Source of the DNA: UBA4093 sp036676455
GTDB lineage: Bacteria; Cyanobacteriota; Sericytochromatia; S15B-MN24; UBA4093
Direction: 5' to 3'
NCBI GenBank assembly: GCA_036676455.1
Contig: JAKFCW010000047.1
Coordinates: 1 to 64,000 of the forward strand
DNA length: 64,000 nt
Position numbers and translations under genes: made by a program
Shown here: in pieces, positions 34,097 through 42,876 of the stretch
Layout: each line of letters opens with the position of its first letter
Numbering within the stretch: the stretch's first letter is position 1
The notes under the pieces: generated by a model
The model's input: the letters and a program-made list of their open reading frames with translations, nothing else
Told to the model about the DNA's origin: nothing
Databases searched by the model: none

Positions 34097-35050
34097 CTAA
34101 CTCAGCCGGATCCGCGGATCCAGGAGCGCGTAGATCATGTCCGCCAGCAGGTTGCCGATGACCACCAGGCTCGCGGAGATGGTCAGGATCGCCATCAGGA
34201 CCGGGTAATCGCTCTTGGTCAGGGCGTCGAAGAAGAGGCGCCCGACCCCGGGCCAGGTGAAGATGGTCTCGGTCATGATGGCGCCCGCGAAGAGCGAGGG
34301 CAGTGACAAGGCGACCACGGTGACGACCGGGATCAGGCCGTTGCGCAGGCCGTGCTTGACGATGACCGACCACTCGTCGAGGCCCTTGGCCCGAGCCGTG
34401 CGGATGTACTCCTGGCGGACGACCTCGAGCATGGAGCTGCGGGTGTAGCGGCTCCACGAGGCAATCTGGAGGATGCTCAGCATGGCCGCGGGCAGAACCA
34501 GGTGGGAGAGCACGTTGAGGGGGTTGCCCTCCTGGCCGTAGTCGGCGAGCCCGCCGGCGGGAAGCCATTGCAAGGTCGAGGCGAAGACGATCATCAGCAC
34601 GATGCCGAACCAGAACGGAGGCAGCGAGTAGCCGACGAAGGCCAGGGTGGTCACGGTGAAGTCGAACTTCGAGTACTGCTTGATAGCCGATATGACGCCC
34701 AGGACGATGCCGACCAGCAGCGAGAAGCCCATGGCCACGGTCATCAGCAGCAGGGTTGCAGGCAGGCGCTCGCCGATCATCTCCATGACCGCGCGGCCCG
34801 TGAAGAGCGAGTGCCCGAAGTTGAGCTGGACGACCTCCTTGAGCCAATAGAGGTACTGGATGGCAGGCGGCTTGTCGAGCCCCATGGCCACCTTGATGGC
34901 CTCGAGGTCGGCGGCGGTCAGGTGGGGATTCTCACCGTAGACGGCCAAAGGGCCGCCGGGGGCCAGCTGCATGAGCGAGAAGACCATCGCGGTGATGACG
35001 AGGAGAAGAGGAATGGCACCCAGGAGGCGCCGGATGACGTAGGCTCCCAT
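34097..35050 (-). CDS. dppB: Peptide ABC transporter permease DppB
   Basis: The protein has 317 residues. It begins with the DppB-type first helix (YVIRRLLGAIPLLLVITAMV) and periplasmic domain, has about six membrane helices and the EAA loop YIRTARAKGLDEWSVIVKHG. ETIFTWPGVGRLF is near the end. It pairs with DppC (8 bases downstream) and starts three bases after the binding-protein gene, with a weak GGAG site. It is clearly related to, but not identical with, the permease at 22152-23069. Confidence 0.93.
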   Translation of the reverse strand: MGAYVIRRLLGAIPLLLVITAMVFSLMQLAPGGPLAVYGENPHLTAADLEAIKVAMGLDKPPAIQYLYWLKEVVQLNFGHSLFTGRAVMEMIGERLPATLLLMTVAMGFSLLVGIVLGVISAIKQYSKFDFTVTTLAFVGYSLPPFWFGIVLMIVFASTLQWLPAGGLADYGQEGNPLNVLSHLVLPAAMLSILQIASWSRYTRSSMLEVVRQEYIRTARAKGLDEWSVIVKHGLRNGLIPVVTVVALSLPSLFAGAIMTETIFTWPGVGRLFFDALTKSDYPVLMAILTISASLVVIGNLLADMIYALLDPRIRLS

Positions 35051-35053
35051 TGC

Positions 35054-36694
35054 TTACTCCGTCAATTGCCATTCGTGGGCGTTCCAGAAGTTGCCGTTGG
35101 CCGAGCCGCTCGGTTTGAAGTTGAGCAGCTTGGAGGAGGCGACGTCCAGGTTGGTCCACCAAAGCAGGGGGATCATCGGCACGTCCTCGGCGAGGATGGC
35201 CTGCGCGCGCTGGTAGATGCGCCGGCGCTCCTCGCGATCGAGCGCGACGAGGCCCGCTTCGAGCATCGCGTCCATCTCCGGGTTGCGCCAGCGCACGGAG
35301 TTCTGCCCGTTGGGCGGAATGGAGCCGGAGTGCCAGAGGTTGAGGTTATTGGGGTCCACGGGGGAGACCCAGGCGTAGAGGGCCATGTCGAACTTGCCGC
35401 CACGCAGGTGGCCGTCGGGGTGAGGCCCGAAGAGGATGGCGCCGGGGTAGTTATCGATCGTGACCTCGATGCCGACCTGTTTCAGGTAGTGCTGCACCAG
35501 CAGTTCCGTGAGCTCGCGGGGCTTGCGGCCTGCCGTCGTGGAGATCTTGACGGAGAAGCGCTGGCCGTCCTTGGCCCGCACGCCGTCGCTGCCAACCTTC
35601 CAGCCCGCCTCGTCGAGCAGGCGCTTGGCGAGCTCGATGTCGTACGGGTAGAGGTTTTCGACCGCGGGGTTGTAATGGTAGTTGAGCGGGCTCTTGTCCG
35701 ACCAGGCCTCCTGCCAGAGCCCCTTGAAGATGTACGTCGAGATCTCCGGCTTGTTGATGGCGTGGGCGATCGCCTTGCGCACCCGCTTGTCCTGGAAGTA
35801 CGGCTTTTCCAGGTTCATGTCGATGTGCTCGTAGGTCGCGGCCGGAGTCTCGTAGATCGTCACGCCGGGCAAGCGCTTCAGCGCCTTGTACTGCGTGATG
35901 GCCGCGTGCTGGTAGACGTGCAGGCCACCCGATTTGAGCTGGACGAAGGCCGAGTTCTCGTCGGGGATGAACTTGTAGATGATGCGGTCGATCTTGGGCT
36001 TGCCCCGCCAGTAGTCGGGGTTGGCCACCAGCGTGATCGAATCGCCGGATTTCCAGCTCTCGAACTTGAACGGCCCTGCGCCCACGGGAGCCCGGTTGAA
36101 GGGGTCCTTGTTGAGGTCGGGAGAGTTCGCGAGCAGGTGCTTCGGCAGCAGCTTGTCGTACATCTCGACGTACGGGGCGAAGCGCTGGTTGAAGTGAATC
36201 CGCACCGTCTGCGGGTCCACGATCTCGACATGACTGACCTTGTTGTAGCCCTCGCGGCTGATGACCTTCACCTTGGGGTTCATGTAGACCGCCTGGGTGA
36301 AGGCCACGTCCTCGGCCGTCAGGGGATGCCCGTCGTGCCAGCGCAGCCCCTTGCGGAGCTTGTAGGTGACGATCATCTTATCGCCCGAGACCTTCACGCC
36401 ACCGTTGGCGAGCGTGGGCACTTCCTCGGCGAGGTCCGGGATGTAGTTGAGCTTGTCATCGTAGGTGACGAGGCCGCCCTGCAGCGCCGTCAGGACGTTG
36501 GTGGACGCCATCATGCTGGAGATGGCCTTGTTGAGGGCGTCGGGCTCCTGCTGCTCCTGGACGATGACCGTCCCCCCGTCAATCGGCTTGCCGGGGGCCG
36601 ATGCGACGCGGGGCTCCCCTTTCGGAGAGCACCCGGTAATCAGAAGCAGAGAGGCGAAGAAGGCGACGAGGTGGTGCTTGGTGGAAGTCTGCAT
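35054..36694 (-). CDS. ABC transporter substrate-binding lipoprotein, family 5
   Basis: The protein has 546 residues. Lipobox LITGC is in the signal peptide. Family 5 features are GGTVIVQEQQEPDALNKAIS, the segment VTYKLRKGLRWHDGHPLTAED, and the late ADVPMIPLLWW-type strand preceded by YQRAQAILAED. It captures peptides in the periplasm for the DppBC channel. AGGAGG lies upstream of the ATG with slightly long spacing. It sits third in the operon, between the ATPase pair and the permease pair. Confidence 0.93.
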   Translation of the reverse strand: MQTSTKHHLVAFFASLLLITGCSPKGEPRVASAPGKPIDGGTVIVQEQQEPDALNKAISSMMASTNVLTALQGGLVTYDDKLNYIPDLAEEVPTLANGGVKVSGDKMIVTYKLRKGLRWHDGHPLTAEDVAFTQAVYMNPKVKVISREGYNKVSHVEIVDPQTVRIHFNQRFAPYVEMYDKLLPKHLLANSPDLNKDPFNRAPVGAGPFKFESWKSGDSITLVANPDYWRGKPKIDRIIYKFIPDENSAFVQLKSGGLHVYQHAAITQYKALKRLPGVTIYETPAATYEHIDMNLEKPYFQDKRVRKAIAHAINKPEISTYIFKGLWQEAWSDKSPLNYHYNPAVENLYPYDIELAKRLLDEAGWKVGSDGVRAKDGQRFSVKISTTAGRKPRELTELLVQHYLKQVGIEVTIDNYPGAILFGPHPDGHLRGGKFDMALYAWVSPVDPNNLNLWHSGSIPPNGQNSVRWRNPEMDAMLEAGLVALDREERRRIYQRAQAILAEDVPMIPLLWWTNLDVASSKLLNFKPSGSANGNFWNAHEWQLTE

Positions 36695-36709
36695 CTACTC
36701 GCCTACCTC

Positions 36710-37741
36710 CTATGCTTTTGGGATGGTGGCGGTGACGGTTCCTTGCGTCGAGGAGGTCGCTTTGAGCTTGTCCACGTGGTGGCAGGCCACGAAGTGCTCG
36801 TTTCCGGTGTCGCGCCACTCGGGGGCCTCGGCCTTGCAGAGGTCCGTGGCGAAGGGGCAGCGCGTGTGGAACGTGCAGCCGGAGGGCGGGTTCACGGGGC
36901 TGGGGATATCGCCCTGCAGGATGACCCGCTGCTTCTTCTTGGTGGGATCCGGCTCGGGAACCGCCGACAGCAGGGCCTGGGTGTAGGGGTGCTTGGGGTT
37001 GGAGTACAGCTCGACGGAAGACGCCAGCTCCACCATGCGGCCCAGGTACATGACCGCCACCCGGTCGGAGATGTGCTCGACCGTGGAGAGGTTGTGGGCG
37101 ATGAAGAGGTAGGTGAGGCCGTACTCCTTCTGGAGGTCTTCGAGGAGGTTCAGGACCTGCGCCTGGACCGAGACGTCCAGGGCCGAGACCGGCTCGTCGG
37201 CCACGATGAACTTGGGCTTGATGGCCAGGGCGCGGGCGATGCCGATGCGCTGGCGCTGACCGCCGGAGAACTCGTGGGGGTAGCGCTCGGAGTACATGGG
37301 GTTGAGCCCCACGCGATCGAGCAGCTCGCGGACCCGCTTCTCGCGCTCGGCGCGGGTCTTGTAGACGTTATGCACCAAGAGCGGCTCGGCGATCGAGTCG
37401 CCGATGGTCATGCGCGGATCCAGCGAGGCGTAGGGGTTCTGGAAGACGATCTGCATGTCGCGGCGCACCTCGCGCATCTCGGAGGCCGAGAGCTTGGTGA
37501 CGTCGCGGCCCTCGAACTTGACCTCGCCGGCCGTGGGCTCGATGAGGCGAAGAATCAGGCGCCCGGTGGTGGACTTGCCGCAGCCGGACTCACCGACCAG
37601 GCCGAGGGTCTCACCCTGCTTGACCGAGAAGTTGAGCCCATCGACGGCCTTGACTGCCCCGACCTGCTTGTTGAAGAGGATGCCCCGGTGAATGGGGAAG
37701 TGCTTGACGAGGCCCTTGACCTCGAGAAGGTTCTGGCTCAT
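36710..37741 (-). CDS. dppF: Peptide ABC transporter ATP-binding protein DppF
   Basis: The protein has 343 residues. It has Walker A GESGCGKST, the ABC signature FSGGQ, Walker B IVADEPVSALD and the H-loop. The C-terminal oligopeptide extension has CTFHTRCPF with further cysteines (ATDLCKAEAPEW), the usual Cys cluster of DppD/DppF that can hold a 4Fe-4S centre. It forms the heterodimeric motor with DppD. Its ATG directly abuts the dppD stop. It may also power the ATPase-less permease pair at 18.7-23.1 kb. Confidence 0.94.
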   Translation of the reverse strand: MSQNLLEVKGLVKHFPIHRGILFNKQVGAVKAVDGLNFSVKQGETLGLVGESGCGKSTTGRLILRLIEPTAGEVKFEGRDVTKLSASEMREVRRDMQIVFQNPYASLDPRMTIGDSIAEPLLVHNVYKTRAEREKRVRELLDRVGLNPMYSERYPHEFSGGQRQRIGIARALAIKPKFIVADEPVSALDVSVQAQVLNLLEDLQKEYGLTYLFIAHNLSTVEHISDRVAVMYLGRMVELASSVELYSNPKHPYTQALLSAVPEPDPTKKKQRVILQGDIPSPVNPPSGCTFHTRCPFATDLCKAEAPEWRDTGNEHFVACHHVDKLKATSSTQGTVTATIPKA

Positions 37742-38716
37742 TTACTTGGACTCCTTCGTCAACCAGCAGCGCACGAGGTGACCTTGCTCGACGGTGTCGA
37801 GCGCGGGGACTTCCCGGCACTTGGCCATGTAGTGCTTGCAGCGGGGGCCGAACGAGCAGCCCTGCGGCAGCTTGGAGAGGTTGGGGGGCTGACCCTCGAT
37901 GGGCTCCAGCCGCTCCTTGCGCTCGCCGAGTTTGGGAATCGAGTTGAGCAGGCCCTGGGTGTAGGGATGCTTGGGGTTCTTGAAGAGGGTGTGGACGTCG
38001 GAGTACTCGACGACCTTGCCGGCGTACATGACGGCCACGTAGTCGCACATCTCGGCGACCACGCCCATGTCATGGGTGATCAGCACGATGGCGGAGTTGC
38101 GCTGGTCGCGGATCTCGCGCATCAGGTCGAGGATCTGCGCCTGGATCGTCACGTCCAGGGCCGTGGTCGGCTCGTCGGCGATCAGCAGGTCGGGCTCGCA
38201 GGAAAGGGCCATCGCGATGATGGCGCGCTGCCGCATGCCGCCCGAGAACTGGTGGGGATAGTCATCCACCCGCGACTCGGGGCTGGGGATGCCGACGGCC
38301 TCGAGCATCTTGATGGCCTTCTGGCGCGCCGCGGCCTTGTCGAGCTTCTGGTGGAGGATGATGGCCTCCATGATCTGCTCGCCGATGGTCAGCACCGGGT
38401 TGAGCGAGGTCATGGGGTCCTGCGAGATCAGGGCGATGCGGTTGCCGCGGATCTCACGCATCTCGCTCTCGCTGAGATTGAGGAGGTTCTTGCCCTGGAA
38501 GAGGATTTGCCCCCCGACGATCTTGCCCTGGGGCTGGGCCACCAGGCGCATGATGGAGAGCGAGGTGATGCTCTTGCCGCAGCCGGATTCCCCGACGATG
38601 CCCAGGATCTGTCCCTTCTGGACTTCGAAGTCGACCCCATCTACCGCTTTGACGATGCCTTCTTCGGTGGTGAAATGGGTCTGCAACCCCGAAACCTTGA
38701 GCAACGCTTCTGCCAC
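37742..38716 (-). CDS. dppD: Peptide ABC transporter ATP-binding protein DppD
   Basis: The protein has 324 residues. It has Walker A GESGCGKSITSLS, signature FSGGM, Walker B LLIADEPTTALD and the C-terminal Cys segment CSFGPRCKHYMAKC. It is the first gene of the operon. The start is GTG (38714-38716), preceded by GGAGG four to five bases away. It pairs with DppF. Confidence 0.94.
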   Translation of the reverse strand: MAEALLKVSGLQTHFTTEEGIVKAVDGVDFEVQKGQILGIVGESGCGKSITSLSIMRLVAQPQGKIVGGQILFQGKNLLNLSESEMREIRGNRIALISQDPMTSLNPVLTIGEQIMEAIILHQKLDKAAARQKAIKMLEAVGIPSPESRVDDYPHQFSGGMRQRAIIAMALSCEPDLLIADEPTTALDVTIQAQILDLMREIRDQRNSAIVLITHDMGVVAEMCDYVAVMYAGKVVEYSDVHTLFKNPKHPYTQGLLNSIPKLGERKERLEPIEGQPPNLSKLPQGCSFGPRCKHYMAKCREVPALDTVEQGHLVRCWLTKESK

Positions 38717-38807
38717 GGATCCTCCTCAGAACACGCATGATGCGCAGTGCTTCGCGTCTTAGTTGCCGCCTTGCGGCAGCGCCGCGTTTGTCGACAAGCA
38801 TGTAGCG

Positions 38808-38839
38808 AAAAAAGGGGGGAGAATTGCTCTTCCCTCCCC
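38808..38839 (-). terminator. Terminator between the WYL gene and the dpp operon
   Basis: Read on the minus strand, a 6-bp stem (38834-38839 with 38816-38821) is followed by CC and then six T. It separates the WYL gene from dppD. Between it and dppD lie another hairpin (38764-38769 with 38773-38778) and a palindrome TTGTCGACAA (about 38789-38798), both in the probable dpp leader or promoter; no clear -35/-10 pair is seen. Confidence 0.5.
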
Positions 38840-38917
38840 GAGACGTTACCATACTGCCCCCTCCCTGTCCAGTGGAGGCGTGGGTTTGCGGGATTCAGCC
38901 CCAAAAGCGCCGGGGCG

Positions 38918-39493
38918 TTATTCTTCCCCCTCGTCGTCGTCGAAGTCGAAGAATTCGTCGAGGGAGAATGCGACGGGACGCGCGAAGCTGGATTCGGTCA
39001 AGCTGGCATCCTTGATCCGGTCCACGCGGAAGACGCGCATGTCCTCGCGCAGGTGGCAGTAGGCGACCATCCAGAGCAGGTCCCCGTCCGGCTTGAGGCC
39101 GTAGGGATCGACCCGGCGCTTGGTGAACTCCTCGCGGGTCATCGAGAAGTAGTTGATCTCCACCGAGCGCTGCTCGGCGACCGCTTGTTCCAGCACCGGC
39201 TTGATGCCGTCGATGGAGTACATCGGCAGCGGGTGCGAGGAATCGGCGGTGATCGCCTGCAGGGGATCCACGGTGGCGAGCACGATGTCGTCGACGATCT
39301 CGTCGGTCATGGCCACCAGATCCGGGGGGATGGCGCCGCTGAGCTTGCCCATCAGACCGCCCATGAGCTCCGCCTGCGAATGGCCGTTGAACTCGATGGC
39401 CTCGACCATCTCGTCGAGCAGCTTCAATCCCACGAGGAGAAGCACGGCCTCGTCCATGGAAAGTCGAAGCGGAAGTTTGGACGGCTCGGGCAT
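38918..39493 (-). CDS. WYL-domain protein without a DNA-binding domain
   Basis: The protein has 191 residues. The C-terminal half is a WYL-type ligand-sensing domain: an N-terminal strand pair (LEQAVAEQRSVEINYFS), RRVDPYGLKPDGDLLWMVAY in which the WYL position reads WMV, and MRVFRVDRIKDA at the end, followed by an acidic tail (DDDEGEE). The first 90 residues are helical and unlike the usual winged helix of WYL regulators. It therefore probably senses a ligand or nucleic acid but acts through a partner. The ATG at 39493 follows GAGGAGAAG. It is monocistronic, upstream of and parallel to dppD, and could be linked to its control. Confidence 0.75.
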   Translation of the reverse strand: MPEPSKLPLRLSMDEAVLLLVGLKLLDEMVEAIEFNGHSQAELMGGLMGKLSGAIPPDLVAMTDEIVDDIVLATVDPLQAITADSSHPLPMYSIDGIKPVLEQAVAEQRSVEINYFSMTREEFTKRRVDPYGLKPDGDLLWMVAYCHLREDMRVFRVDRIKDASLTESSFARPVAFSLDEFFDFDDDEGEE

Positions 39494-39702
39494 CAGCTTC
39501 TCCTCTCGGACGCAAAGCAGCACGGGAACAAGATTTGGGCCTCGTCCTCTCCGGATAGGCTTGATTACCCGGCCATCTTACGGGGACGCTAGTCATCTGT
39601 CAAACCCGCAGCTGGCCGCCGCTTCCGATAATCGCCGGCGTCCATCGGGTATGAAAGGCTCGTTCGGAAAGCGGGCAATCCGCCGGGCTGAGGGAAGCAA
39701 AG

Positions 39703-41541
39703 ATGAAGCATCGGATGACTTGGGCGGCGGCCCTGGCGAGCGTCACGGTCGGACTCACCGGCTGCCCCATGGCCCTGACCACCCTCGACCAGGACACCTT
39801 CCTCGGCCTTCCCACCAGCCAGCGCACCTCGGCCGGCGACAGGCTTCCCGGCACCACGCCGACCAGCTCCGGCGGCGGCACGAGCGGGGGAAGCACATCC
39901 GGCGGCTCGGGAGGCACCACCCAGCCCGGCACCGGCGGCACCTTCGGGGAATCCGGCAGCAACCCTTCCCAGGTCTCCCTGGAGAGCGAGTCGTCGCTGC
40001 GCGTGGACCCGCTGTACCCGTCCGGCACCCAGGCCATGGTCACGATCTCGAACGCCCCGCGCGGCATGCTCGCGGCAGCCGGCGTCGTCAACCTCTCGGG
40101 TTCCCAGCCGGTCCAGCCCAACCTCAGCGTCTCCTGGCCCACGACCTCGAACCTGCTGGCCTTCGGCCCCCGGCTCATGACGGCCGGCAACGAGACGCTC
40201 TCCGGCGAGGACGCGTTCAAGCAATCCCTGCGCCAGCGCCTGGGCAGCGATATCCGGCAAAGTTCGCGCAGCGTCCAGAGCGTCCGCGCCCTGATTGACT
40301 CTCCGTCGCCCAGCGTGATGATTCTGAGTGGGAGCAGCTCGCAGGAGCGCTCCATCTGGATCTACGAGCCGGTGACGGCGAGCATCGGCGGGCGGACGAC
40401 CAAGTTCGCGATCGCCGTCGACACCACGGACAAGGCCGCGGTCTTTGACGGCAGCCAGGGGACGGCCCTGAAGTCCACGCTCGAGACGATCATCCGGACG
40501 CAGATCCTCCCGGCGCTGCAAGCCACCTACGGCCCCGTCCCGAGCCGGTCCGAGGCCCAGGCAGAGGGCATCCAGTTCCGCGACGACGTCACCTACTTCA
40601 TCTTCAGCTCGCAACTCCAGGACAACCTGCTCGGGTACTTCAACCCGGGCGACTTCTTCCCGGGCCAGAACTCCAACCAGATCAAGGCCCTTTACCTCTC
40701 CGCGGACGCGGCCATCGACGCTCGGAGCGATACGGTCGCGCGCAACGACCTCATGGGCACCATCGCCCATGAGCTCCAGCACCTGCTCTTCGCGTGGAAT
40801 CGCGTGGAGGCGGTCGGCAGTGACGGCTACCTCGCCGAGGCCCAAGGGGGCGCGGACGTCTGGATCGACGAGGGGCTCGCCATGCTCGCCACCGTGAAAG
40901 CCGGGTTCGGCCTCGAAGCCAAGCCCGGCCAAGAGGCCTCCTACATCGGGCCCAGCCTCAACCTCGCGGGGCACGTCAAGCAGTTCCTGGCACGTCCCGG
41001 GGATTACTCGATGGTCGCCTTCCACCAGAACGCCACGCTCTCCGGCGAGACCGGATCCGGCAATCCGTCCGCCGCCTATGGCGTCTCGTACCTCTTCAGC
41101 CAGTACATGGTGGATCAGCTGGGTGACGCCGTGGTCGGCGACATCCTGAGCAGCACCCAGAACGGCCTGACGATCGGCAGCGGCGGCATCTTGGGCAAGC
41201 ACGACCCCCTGGGGATCGTCAACGACGCCCTGGGCAAGCGAGGCACCAAGCTCAGCACCCTCCTCGCCAACTTCGCCGCGGCCGTGGCGCTGGACGGCAC
41301 CAGCGCCCTGTCCAGCAGCGACGCCACCATGAAGCAGCGCTACGACATCCAGAACCTGAACTTGCGGAAATCGCCCTTCGCGGGCCTCTCGCTGACGGGC
41401 CCCGCTTTCTCCGGCACGGGGAGCGCCCCTCCGCGTCCCTTCGGGATTCGCCTCATGGATCCGGGCGCGCTCGGCACCTCGTCCACGCTGCAACTCAGCG
41501 GAAACTCCAGCGTGGCGACGCGCCTGATCCTGCATCGCTGA
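39703..41541 (+). CDS. Predicted zinc metallopeptidase lipoprotein (M30-like)
   Basis: The protein has 612 residues. It has a lipoprotein signal with lipobox LTGC and a Gly/Ser/Thr linker (about 55-85). The peptidase part has the zinc motif HELQH (His356, Glu357, His360) in MGTIAHELQHLLF and a downstream WIDEGLAML (Glu390), the arrangement of M30 hyicolysin-like enzymes. A region rich in beta strands lies before the catalytic part. It probably cuts proteins or peptides at the cell surface. A weak AGGGAAG precedes the ATG. A very strong terminator follows. The exact peptidase family is less certain than the zinc site. Confidence 0.8.
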   Translation: MKHRMTWAAALASVTVGLTGCPMALTTLDQDTFLGLPTSQRTSAGDRLPGTTPTSSGGGTSGGSTSGGSGGTTQPGTGGTFGESGSNPSQVSLESESSLRVDPLYPSGTQAMVTISNAPRGMLAAAGVVNLSGSQPVQPNLSVSWPTTSNLLAFGPRLMTAGNETLSGEDAFKQSLRQRLGSDIRQSSRSVQSVRALIDSPSPSVMILSGSSSQERSIWIYEPVTASIGGRTTKFAIAVDTTDKAAVFDGSQGTALKSTLETIIRTQILPALQATYGPVPSRSEAQAEGIQFRDDVTYFIFSSQLQDNLLGYFNPGDFFPGQNSNQIKALYLSADAAIDARSDTVARNDLMGTIAHELQHLLFAWNRVEAVGSDGYLAEAQGGADVWIDEGLAMLATVKAGFGLEAKPGQEASYIGPSLNLAGHVKQFLARPGDYSMVAFHQNATLSGETGSGNPSAAYGVSYLFSQYMVDQLGDAVVGDILSSTQNGLTIGSGGILGKHDPLGIVNDALGKRGTKLSTLLANFAAAVALDGTSALSSSDATMKQRYDIQNLNLRKSPFAGLSLTGPAFSGTGSAPPRPFGIRLMDPGALGTSSTLQLSGNSSVATRLILHR

Positions 41542-41553
41542 TCGCTCGCACTT

Positions 41554-41604
41554 GCATCGAGGCCCTCCCCGGCGTGACTCGCCGGGGAGGGCCTCGATGC
41601 TTTC
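41554..41604 (+). terminator. Very strong terminator after the metallopeptidase gene
   Basis: A perfect 20-bp stem (41554-41573 with 41581-41600) with a 7-base loop, then TTT. Confidence 0.85.
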
Positions 41605-41691
41605 GGCACATGTGGAAAACTACGTAGAAGTCGCGTATCTTAGATCAAGCAATCAATCGTTATGAAGTCGTCGCACGAGGCATCAGAGTAG

Positions 41692-42876
41692 TTGAGCACC
41701 ACCCTTCATCGCCAGGACCTCGACGTCGCCCAGGCGCCGATTCGTCCCGTCCCCCTACGCGACCGCCTGTTCTGGCGCGTGTTCTCCCAGCTTCCCATCT
41801 TCACCATCCTCTTCGAGGACACCGACGTGGAGGCGCGCTTCTTCCAGGTCGATGAGACCTCGCGGGTCCTTTCGGTCTCGGCCGCCGGTTGCGGTATCGC
41901 CAGCCTGCTGGCGCATCGACCTCGGCACATCGACGCGGTGGACGGCAATGCGCATCACCTGGCCTTGACCGCCCTGAAGGTGGCCGCGGCCCAAGGCCTG
42001 AGCTCCCATGAAGAGCTGTACGAGCTACTCGGGCATGGCCTCCATGCCCAGCCGGAGCGAGTGCTCAAGGAGCTGACCGCCTCGCTTCCCGGCTGGATAC
42101 AATCCCACTGGGCCCGCCGGAGCGCCACCTTTCGCCGGGGCCTGTACCGTGATAGTCTGTCGACCCGCGTTTTCGCGGGGCTGCGCGCGATGGGCGGCCT
42201 GGACGAGGCATGGATGAGCCGCATGGAGGACTTGCCGGTTGCCGAGCGCATCGCGGAGATCGAGCGGCTATACGAGAGGCTTTCACGGCGCCCCCTCTTC
42301 AACCTCGCGGCCCGTTCGCCCCTGCTGATGCTCGCCACCGGCATCAACTACCAGCAGCGCGAGCGCAATCTGGATGGCGTCGGCACCAGCGACATGGTGG
42401 CCGTATGCCTGGACACCGGCATGCGCGTGGCTGCCACCGATGTGGAGCGCAACTGGATCTTCTGGCATGTGATGCGGGGCCACTTCAACCATGCCCATGC
42501 CGAGGCGCGCCCTCCCTATCTGCGCGCGGCGAACCATGCCCGCTCCCTCGGCGCACCCACGACGACCGCCTACCACCACCGCAGCTTTCTCGAGGTCCTC
42601 GCAGACGCCGAAGCCGGGACCTGGACCCATTACAACTTCAGCGACGCCATGGACTGGCTATCCCACGACCTGCAGCGGCGCACGCTCGCGGAAGTCGTGA
42701 GAACGAGCCGGCCCGGCGCGTTGTTCATCAACCGGAGCGTCGAGGAGACCTGCATGATCAGCCGGCTCGGCATGGAACGCTGGTTCACGCGCCTGCCATT
42801 GGAATCGGACGCAGCCACGGCCATGGAGCGCTCCGGGCTCTACCGCCGCGTCGATCTGTATCGGGTGGCGCACTGA
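41692..42876 (+). CDS. btaA: BtaA-like S-adenosylmethionine:diacylglycerol 3-amino-3-carboxypropyltransferase
   Basis: The protein has 394 residues, typical of the BtaA/DUF3419 family. These enzymes move the homoserine part of S-adenosylmethionine to diacylglycerol, the first step to the betaine lipid DGTS. The N-terminal half carries RVLSVSAAGCGIASLLAH and IDAVDGNAHHLALTALK, which resemble the SAM-binding motif of the family; the C-terminal half has THYNFSDAMDWLS and FINRSVEE. The start is TTG at 41692 with a weak GAGG upstream; no ATG fits. It overlaps the methyltransferase gene by one base (TGATG). It is expected to act at the inner membrane surface. Confidence 0.85.
   Translation: MSTTLHRQDLDVAQAPIRPVPLRDRLFWRVFSQLPIFTILFEDTDVEARFFQVDETSRVLSVSAAGCGIASLLAHRPRHIDAVDGNAHHLALTALKVAAAQGLSSHEELYELLGHGLHAQPERVLKELTASLPGWIQSHWARRSATFRRGLYRDSLSTRVFAGLRAMGGLDEAWMSRMEDLPVAERIAEIERLYERLSRRPLFNLAARSPLLMLATGINYQQRERNLDGVGTSDMVAVCLDTGMRVAATDVERNWIFWHVMRGHFNHAHAEARPPYLRAANHARSLGAPTTTAYHHRSFLEVLADAEAGTWTHYNFSDAMDWLSHDLQRRTLAEVVRTSRPGALFINRSVEETCMISRLGMERWFTRLPLESDAATAMERSGLYRRVDLYRVAH

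Noticed and set aside
34089..34847. Long upstream extension of the dppC reading frame
   Set aside because: It runs through dppB in another phase. The AGGAGG and family start at 34088 define dppC; the extension is an effect of high GC content.
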